From positions 3,702,001 through 3,766,000 of the forward strand of contig NC_059415.1 of assembly GCF_905220565.1 (NCBI RefSeq): a DNA stretch of 64,000 nt. The letters are read 5' to 3'. Positions 59,201-64,000 of this stretch are shown piece after piece. Under the pieces are notes generated by a model. That model had not been told where the DNA came from. It searched no databases and worked only from the letters and a program-made list of their open reading frames with translations. Within the stretch, counting starts at the first letter, position 1. Each line of letters begins with the position of its first letter. This DNA comes from Melitaea cinxia. Taxonomy: Eukaryota; Arthropoda; Insecta; Lepidoptera; Nymphalidae. The translations under genes and the position numbers were made by a program.

Positions 59201-62100
59201 AAGGTTTATTCTTCGGTCGCCTTTTACGACCCCCACGGGAAGAAAGCGGGTGGTTCTACTCGGCCGACACCACACGCCATACTAATGACAAAATCTATTA
59301 CTTGAGTTGTTATAGCTATTTATAAATACTGAACTTATGTTTTATTTATTTTCGAATCACTAACAGGTTTTTTACTCAAAAAATATTATATTTTGAAAGC
59401 TTCACTTATCTTCTTTGTACATGCTTATACGTATGAAGAAATAAATTATAGGTGCCTAATTAAGAAGTTATTTAGTTTTATTCAACTGCATGTGATTTGT
59501 GTTTAGGGGACAGATAGACAGACTAACCTTTTAATTGTGGGTTTGGCCTCTGCACTCACTGTATAAATAGAGTACTGTAGAGACAATGCTTCGACGGCCA
59601 ATATAAAAAATTGATATTTCTTCTATAAAAAAAAAATACTAAAACAAGAGAGAATTTTTTTTCAAAATTAGAGAAGATATTAAAAAAACTTCTTCCAAGC
59701 TTAAAACTAGTGACTTTAGGGGGACGAAAATATATTTTATGCTGCCTACTTTCTTTATTTTTGTTCAACAGAGCGCCACGGTTGAACATTTGAATGAGTA
59801 AAAGAATTTTCTTAAAATTCCATAAAAAATATGTTTTTGTACATAATATGATTCGTTCAAACATTTTATCAATGTTGTTAATATTGAAATTACTGAAGTG
59901 CGGTAAGTACCTTTTTAAAAAATATTTGATCAGATTGCATTATTTTCACATTTTCAAATTAAAATCTCCGCCATAACTGTTTCCAACGTTTAAACTCCTG
60001 TATGCGTCTGAATTCCTGGTGCGATACCTGTCGTCAGCCATGACTTGACAATCGTGAAGCGATTCTGACAGCGGAAGCTTTACTAGAATTTAATTATTTA
60101 AATAGAAAAATTATTGCGAGTCATTATTACAAAGATTTGTAGGTATTTCTTATTTTCGCCATCTTGTTCCCATACGTACAAAATTGAAAAAAGGGTACAC
60201 GTACGATTTTTACATAAGATTTATAAACACTTTATTGTTCTATGGCTAAATATCATTGCCATTTTTTTTTAAATTGGGGTCTTAAGGTATATTAAAAAAA
60301 ACCGTTACACCTGAGAAGAGAACAGGTGCATTTTTTACCTGTCTTGCGTTTCACCTGAGTACTAGGATATAAGAAATTTGCAGGATGTGTTTTTACCTTT
60401 GCACACACATTTTATTAGTACAGGTACACGCACACTACGGTTACACCAAGATTTGTCCGTCCAAAACAATTTTGGTTACGTTATTTAGATTGTAGTCACC
60501 AGGACATACATTTTCATTGGAACGAGAAGGTAATATTCTCTTTCTCTCTGTCTTTTTCATTAAAAACTCATAGGGAAAACCGCTACCTTGCGCCGTCCCT
60601 GTTTCACACAACGTCGGTATCTTTACCGTTGTAATGTAGAATGAACGTATTTATAGGTGTGACTGTGTGAGTAAGAGCGACAGGTAAGATTTTCCTTCTA
60701 TACCTTACTGATCCCCTAGTAAGCAGGTACGAGGTAAGACAGGTGGTTTCTCCCGGTTGAAATTTTGTAATTTGGATTGAGAAAAAAAAATTGTTGTGTA
60801 AATAAATATAATAATAGATAATAAGAATGATTGTTTTAATTTGTTATAAAATTTGAGTATTGATGCATTGCTAAAATCACTAACGTCCGATAGGGCTATA
60901 ATTTTTATACTTTTGCAGGATTTCTGTTTACGAATGTGAAAAATTAAAGTAAAAGAAGTGACCAGTCATTAAATACGTTTAAATTCAAACTTTTTTTGTT
61001 AGTTTTTAAATTTTAAAGAATTAATTATTTAAAAGATTAATTTTGTATGAGTAACATAAAAAATATAGTATTTAAATGGAATTGTTTCTTTTTTTTGTCT
61101 TAAAATATTTTATTGTTGCTTTAACCCTATTATGAAATTAGACACAAAATGTAAAAAATAATAATCTGGTGACAGGAAAACATAAATCATTAGCGGTGGT
61201 TTCATTTAATAGATAACAAAAATATTGAAATATTTCTATCTCTATTGTTTTAGAAATAGTGTAGTAGTCTAGTTGAAACATAGTTTGAGCTACAAGGATA
61301 ACATAAGTAGAAAGATATAAAGCTAGACCGTAGTTTCACAACAAGTAAATTTTAGTATCAAGAGCTTTTATAGAATCGTGGAAACATTTTTTTTTCTTTG
61401 AAAAGTTAATGTTAAGTGAAGTAAAATTCATAATTTGCTCTACCGTAAATAAAAAAATTAGAATTTTATTTGTGTTTGAATGTTACTGTGTTTAAACTTT
61501 TTCATATTTACGTAGTTTCGTAATTACATCCAAATGTTTATTCCAAACTTCTGATAAGAAATTTAAAATAAAAAATTGTGTGTCAGGTCCGTCACGAAAC
61601 TGGAATTTACTAGTTAAGAACGATTGCTGTGTTATTTATAAAATAAAATATTATATTAAATAATTTAAATTATAATTAATTAAAAAAAAATCTTAACGTA
61701 ATTTGACGCTTGCAACCTATGCTGTAAAACATCACTAATTGTCAGCTTCGCTGAGCGTCAGCGTCAGTTTTTTCACATAATTTTACTTCCCATACTTTTT
61801 TTACACCACGGACTTGATACACGGGCTGTATGTTGTAGATATTTATTTATTATTTATTTATCTATTTATATATTTTTCCTATAACTCCAATAATATTCGG
61901 TGCACGCAATATTGCTTACTTGTAACCATACTCGAGGTTATCCCCGCAACCTCCCCACACCCAGTCGCTGTGTAAGTGCCGGGGCCTCGCCGCTCGGCTG
62001 CACCCACATGACGAAAGCCGACCATCTCGACAGGCACGGGATATAGCAAGCGATACTCCCGCTGCGGTGATGGCGTGAGTGAATGCAGTTTCCCTTGACG
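47139..62100 (-). CDS. Wnt5: Wnt5-like secreted signalling protein, C-terminal five exons (5'-partial)
   Basis: Wnt proteins are lipid-modified secreted ligands for Frizzled and Ror/Ryk receptors; Wnt5 acts mainly in non-canonical signalling. The exons, 5' to 3', are 62100-61920, 54530-54419, 52369-52267, 48245-48088 and 47336-47139. All join in frame and give about 249 C-terminal residues. Visible hallmarks are WGGCGDNLEYGYK, HNNEAGRR, the CKCHGVSGSCSLITCW motif with the Ser that is palmitoleoylated in the family, TAQDLVYLEDSPNYCVRNES, GTTGRECNRTS, the Cys-rich MCCGRGYNTKKIVVKEHCQC block and a terminal ...YTCK-stop. CVRNES and CNRTS hold N-glycosylation sequons. The RERER segment and the SPNYCVRNES-GSLGT order fit Wnt5 best among Wnt subfamilies. 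The signal peptide and first exons lie beyond 64000. No frameshift or stop was seen. Confidence 0.9.
47499..47880 (-). repeat. tRNA-headed SINE (family B) with duplicated head
   Basis: Reverse copy of the element at 28254: 'gcttcagcctgtaatatccc', 'aggatcagagcttaatccac', 'ctctccaaggcacggtgggg'. The B-box segment 'gcggggatcgaacccgca' occurs twice, at about 47767 and 47826. It lies in a Wnt5 intron. Confidence 0.8.
48088..48245 (-). CDS. Wnt5: Wnt5 penultimate exon
   Basis: The acceptor is taattaatag|GAGACT and the donor is TCTATG|GTAAAT. It encodes DYLRDKYEGATEVKVSRRGK and PTAQDLVYLEDSPNYCVRNE, then SM. Phase 1 in, phase 0 out. Confidence 0.92.
48363..48400. repeat. (AT)n microsatellite
   Basis: About 19 uninterrupted AT units. 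Confidence 0.95.
50340..50720. mobile_element. Helitron-like inverted composite
   Basis: A plus-orientation 3' end (ggacgaagtcgcgggcacag then ctag|t at about 50424) is followed by the interior and 5' half in minus orientation ('ctgccggtgaaagtcctgtc' to 'actgcaattttatttatttt' and tatagat). Compare the opposite arrangement at 25423. Confidence 0.6.
50925..51191 (-). mobile_element. LINE reverse-transcriptase C-terminal fragment
   Basis: The minus-strand frame includes CNVCGKIYGIYHILLE, the C-x2-C-x7-H segment found after the RT domain of many non-LTR elements; the final Cys appears to be replaced by Tyr. It begins and ends without other domains, so it is a relic. Confidence 0.55.
51242..51490 (-). 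mobile_element. Helitron-like element, minus orientation
   Basis: It starts with 'actagcggtgctcgcgacta' (reverse of a CTAGT end), with 'accggacaagccgtttctga' inside. The 5' end is not clear. Confidence 0.5.
51945..52200 (+). mobile_element. Jockey/CR1-type LINE 3' end
   Basis: The plus-strand frame reads RTAKEWNSLPASVFPERYNL, GAFKARLNRLLLGRHAPPST and ASSLNIR-stop (stop at about 52163). This is the characteristic C-terminus of jockey/CR1-like polyproteins. A short UTR and an A-run (52197-52210) follow, so it is a 5'-truncated insertion, antisense to Wnt5. Confidence 0.8.
52267..52369 (-). CDS. Wnt5: Wnt5 exon with lipidation site
   Basis: The acceptor is gcaatactag|GCGGTC and the donor is GAAATCG|GTATGT. 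It encodes AVIKKSQVTCKCHGVSGSCS and LITCWQQLASFREI. It has the Wnt Ser/Cys hairpin that carries palmitoleate. Confidence 0.93.
52370..54418 (-). other. Wnt5 intron (2.0 kb)
   Basis: AT-rich. It has an (TA)n tract at 53235-53281 and a remote HINE-like piece at about 54235-54320 (gtcagtacaccaagtaaaaa). The short frames at 52844-53158 are not convincing. Confidence 0.6.
53235..53281. repeat. (TA)n microsatellite
   Basis: About 23 uninterrupted TA units. Confidence 0.95.
54419..54530 (-). CDS. Wnt5: Wnt5 exon
   Basis: The acceptor is gtttcaacag|GTTCAC and the donor is GGCAGGAGA|GTATGT. It encodes (K)FTEGFVDIRERERKVKRGSR and QLMNRHNNEAGRR. The RERER and HNNEAGR blocks are typical of Wnt5. Confidence 0.92.
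54949..55570 (-). mobile_element. HINE/Helentron-like element, copy E
   Basis: Reverse orientation, with both ends present: ataattgtgtttgctcgcaa and 'tttttggaagtcggttaaaa'. It has one internal unit (ccatcatcagatcctggttt) where copies A and B have two. Confidence 0.68.
55999..56132. mobile_element. 134-bp palindromic MITE with TA target duplication
   Basis: The left arm (GGCCGAGTTGCAAGAAACAA and onward) and the right arm pair over about 62 bp with only a few mismatches and a tiny loop. TA dinucleotides flank both ends (55997-55998 and 56133-56134), as expected for a Tc1/mariner-type MITE. Confidence 0.85.
57016..57041. repeat. Short palindrome
   Basis: 'tttaaacccgg' and 'ccgggtttaag' pair across a five-base gap (tttat), an 11-bp-arm hairpin in a Wnt5 intron. 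Confidence 0.7.
58105..58280 (+). repeat. Unclassified repeat family D, copy 3
   Basis: 'cgcacgcttgcttagggagt', 'gatcgggcgaggcgaacgga' and 'agttttacttcagttgtgtg', then 'ctgactcgttttttt', match 37205-37380. Confidence 0.65.
58295..58500 (-). mobile_element. RTE-like LINE 3' coding fragment
   Basis: On the minus strand it encodes RLGKRSVGRPPARWTDDLRK, VAGVGWMRIAEDRNVWRELG and QAYVQQWTAIG-stop, the C-terminus of an RTE-clade polyprotein. A (TGATGA)n-type tail follows the stop. Upstream coding sequence is absent. Confidence 0.82.
58965..59282. repeat. Retroelement fragment (unclassified)
   Basis: GC-richer block with 'tcgccttttacgacccccac' and 'gggaagaaagcgggtggttc', then 'ggccgacaccacacgcc'. 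It resembles the 5' part of the RTE-tailed elements ('gactaagggataacac' side) and SINE/LINE junk common in Lepidoptera. Confidence 0.5.
61920..62100 (-). CDS. Wnt5: Wnt5 exon (first one in the window)
   Basis: The acceptor is ttttttttgtag|CGTCAA and the donor is GGTTACAA|GTAAGC. It encodes SRETAFTHAITAAGVSLAIS, RACRDGRLSSCGCSRAARPR and DWVWGGCGDNLEYGY. The first two bases complete a codon from an exon outside the window. Confidence 0.92.
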
Positions 62101-62254
62101 CTACAAAAAAAAAAATAGTGTATTTCAAACCATTTTTGCCATTTCCAAGCTGTAGGTCTTTTAAACCTCCAGTACAGTACACGTTTCACACTTAATGGCA
62201 TCTCATAGAATGTAAATTCTGTGCTGGAGTCCCGAGACATGTGCAAAACAATCT

Positions 62255-62365
62255 CGAACGTCCAGACCACAACAAAAATCTAGTCTAAAACCAATATTTG
62301 TTAAGTACGCGGATCAAACCCACGACTGTTTGTGTATCAACTAGTGATTGTGACCACTGTCTGAT
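62255..62365 (-). repeat. tRNA-headed SINE fragment
   Basis: 'cgtccagaccacaacaaaaa', then 'gtacgcggatcaaacccacg' (reverse of a B box) and 'ctagtgattgtgaccact' (reverse A box). Confidence 0.6.
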
Positions 62366-63229
62366 AATACTTCGTCAAATAAAGTAACGAGTAACGTTGT
62401 TTAATAACAAAACCATATTTACTTAAGCTGAGACATTTTTATCACATTTTAATATTTAACAATATCGACTTTTTTTCTTTGGAAACAAAAGAAAACCTAT
62501 ACATATTATTATGTTATGTAACAAATGTTTTAACTAACAATGTAATAACAAAACTGCAACTTCGTCGGCTTGATCCTAAATAAATAAAAGAATACTTGTA
62601 AAATAAAAGCTAGAAACGCTACTATAAATCAGTTGGTGTCGACCGGTGCTACTGACATCGCTCTGAGAAGATTTAGAGCTTTCAACTACAACTTGAAAGC
62701 TCTAGGTGAAGTTAAACTTTGCACAGATAAAAAATGGATAAAAGTTTCGAATTGAATAAATTTAAAAAGATTTACAAAAGTATAATATTTTTGTATTCTG
62801 GTAAAAGTTCAACTCGTTTTATTCTTATATCTTCGGAAAGGAATATCTTGGTTAGACAACGTAAGTGATTTACAATTTACGTAAATCATAAAAAAATCAG
62901 TCTATTGTGTCAAATGATATTGCGAGGTAAATGAATTGTATCAATATACTTTTTTTTTTAAATAGAGATTATCGAGATTAAACCAATTCTTTATTGTTAT
63001 TATTAACTATTGTTATTAATGTGAACAGACCCTCTATAAAAAATAAAGATAAAAAAACTATTGTTAATATATTTTATTATTTACTTACCGCCTTGGTCAA
63101 TCAATTTCGTAATCTTATTAATATGTTACTAATTTTAATTACAACGAAATTTCTAACAATAGTAAGGAGAGCATATAATATAATCCTACCAAATAAACTT
63201 TGGGTATAGTTATATCATACTTATCATGA

Positions 63230-63565
63230 CGACGACCGCTCTGGCCTAATGGTGCGTGCACCGTGTCCGCAGCACCTAAAGGCCGACGGTCGCGGATTCG
63301 AATCCCGCTTGGAGTGGATATTTGTGTGTATACAATTATTTATTTCCGGTGTGATTGTTAGTCCTTGTGGGTCTCCCTACCGTGCCTCGGAGAGCACGTT
63401 AAGCTGTCGGTCGCAGTTGTTATCATCTACTCTTGATAGCGATCGTTACTCATAGTATATATCCGCCCCATCGCCGCACCGCAGCACGATGGATTAAGCT
63501 CTGATCCTTCTCCTTCGCGCGGAAAGAGTCCTATGTCCAGCAGTGTCATATTACAGGCTGAAGCA
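63230..63565 (+). repeat. tRNA-headed SINE (family B), best full copy
   Basis: Head 'cgctctggcctaatggtgcg' (A box) and 'tcgcggattcgaatcccgct' (B box). The body reads 'taccgtgcctcggagagcac' and 'gattaagctctgatccttct', and the end is 'gtcatattacaggctgaagc'. No acceptor-stem pairing or 3' trailer of a real tRNA was seen. Confidence 0.8.
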
Positions 63566-63744
63566 TATGTCATAAACTGGTAGAGTACATTGACCTAACC
63601 GAATACTTCTAATCTCATAGTTGTATTTAAAATCGATATCTATATTTTATAAAAAAGAGAACTATCGTGAGTAAATCTGTATGGATGGAGTATTTATATT
63701 TGACTTATTTTTATCTAATCAAACAAGTGACATTAACCCCTTTG

Positions 63745-63815
63745 ATCTTCTGTTAAGTTGAGGTACTTCTCCAGTCAGCGTGCTACAGATTTTAAGCAAG
63801 GTATTGTCTGCTGTG
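63745..63815 (+). repeat. SINE family C 3' fragment
   Basis: 'gatcttctgttaagttgagg' and 'tacttctccagtcagcgtgc' match the copy at 44570. Confidence 0.55.
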
Positions 63816-64000
63816 TTTTTGCTTGTTAAAATAATCCATTGCCATAAGTATAGTTCCACTAAAACATTTATATCAATGTTTTGATATCTATTAAACTATC
63901 TTCACATTTGCATGGGCTTCTAAAGATGAAAACTATTGTTTTCACACTATTTTCACCCAAATTACAGAAAAAAATTGCTAGTTTAGATATGTATGGTAAA

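Larger units (their letters stand above)
54531..61919 (-). other. Wnt5 intron (7.4 kb)
   Basis: It contains HINE-like copy E, a palindromic MITE, a family D repeat, an RTE-like LINE 3' fragment and a retroelement relic at 58965-59282. The rest, including 59283-61919, is AT-rich. An unassigned stretch at 57340-57970 is slightly less AT-rich, with broken open frames. Confidence 0.6.
62101..64000. other. Wnt5 upstream intron (5' side), no exon seen
   Basis: The next Wnt5 exon should lie further right. This stretch is AT-rich with SINE pieces at 62255-62365 (minus), 63230-63565 (plus) and 63745-63815. The open frames at 61938-62270 and 62994-63209 have no family signature. Confidence 0.55.

Noticed and set aside
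60290..60740. Possible transposon with 'cacctg' ends (acacctgagaagagaacagg and aagacaggtggtttctcccg)
   Set aside because: The inverted similarity is short and gapped, and no target duplication was found.
62994..63209. 71-codon plus-strand frame near the right edge
   Set aside because: Composition is AT-driven, with no signal peptide or motif, and the frame is not supported by splice signals.
63230..63310. A tRNA gene
   Set aside because: A- and B-box-like sequences are present, but the arms do not pair as a cloverleaf and the sequence continues into a SINE body shared with other copies.

Overview
The window is animal nuclear DNA, most likely from a moth or butterfly. Its genes are split into small exons with GT/AG introns, the background is AT-rich, and the repeats are of lepidopteran type: Helitron-like ends finishing in CTAG, RTE-tailed SINEs carrying the '...QQWTAIG-stop' LINE end, tRNA-headed SINEs, a mariner, and many fold-back MITEs. 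No bacterial-type operons, CRISPR arrays or rRNA genes were seen. The species was not determined.

Three protein-coding genes can be assembled exon by exon. (1) A CSPP1-like centrosome/spindle-pole protein lies on the + strand, 1597-33796. It has ten coding exons and about 612 residues, with a 25.8 kb second intron that is mostly repeats. (2) A NYN/PIN-fold endoribonuclease of the N4BP1/KHNYN/Regnase group lies on the - strand, 42803-39469. It has six coding exons and 484 residues, is complete, and has all four acidic residues expected of the family. (3) The last five coding exons of a Wnt gene, best matched to Wnt5, lie on the - strand, 62100-47139. They encode the C-terminal ~249 residues; the first exons lie beyond the right edge. 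CSPP1 and the NYN gene converge on a 5.7 kb AT-rich spacer (33797-39468). The NYN gene and Wnt5 are in tandem on the - strand, 4.3 kb apart. Nothing suggests that the three act in one pathway: they are a ciliary/centrosomal scaffold, an RNA nuclease and a secreted signal.

By region: 1-1596 upstream of CSPP1; 1597-3688 its first two exons; 3689-29530 the giant intron (SINEs, RTE-tailed elements, a GC-rich island at 14.7-15.4 kb, a dead mariner at 23.2-24.8 kb with another element nested in it, and a run of Helitron-like ends that stops 25 bp before exon 3); 29531-33796 CSPP1 exons 3-10; 33797-39468 spacer; 39469-42803 NYN gene; 42804-47138 intergenic with Helitron-like and SINE copies; 47139-62100 Wnt5 exons with long introns containing LINE fragments, a palindromic MITE and microsatellites; 62101-64000 Wnt5 upstream intron or flank with SINEs.

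I found no convincing new multi-gene system. The best leads are: an element family with HINE/Helentron-like architecture and a variable internal repeat number; a 37-codon open frame attached to a Helitron-like 5' end (possible gene-fragment capture); a Helitron end almost touching a CSPP1 splice acceptor; a cluster of SUMO-interaction-like motifs in the NYN nuclease; and an inverted, apparently templated insertion inside a SINE at 4.7-4.95 kb. Exon boundaries were read by eye from splice signals and reading frame. Family names come from motif recognition, with no database search.
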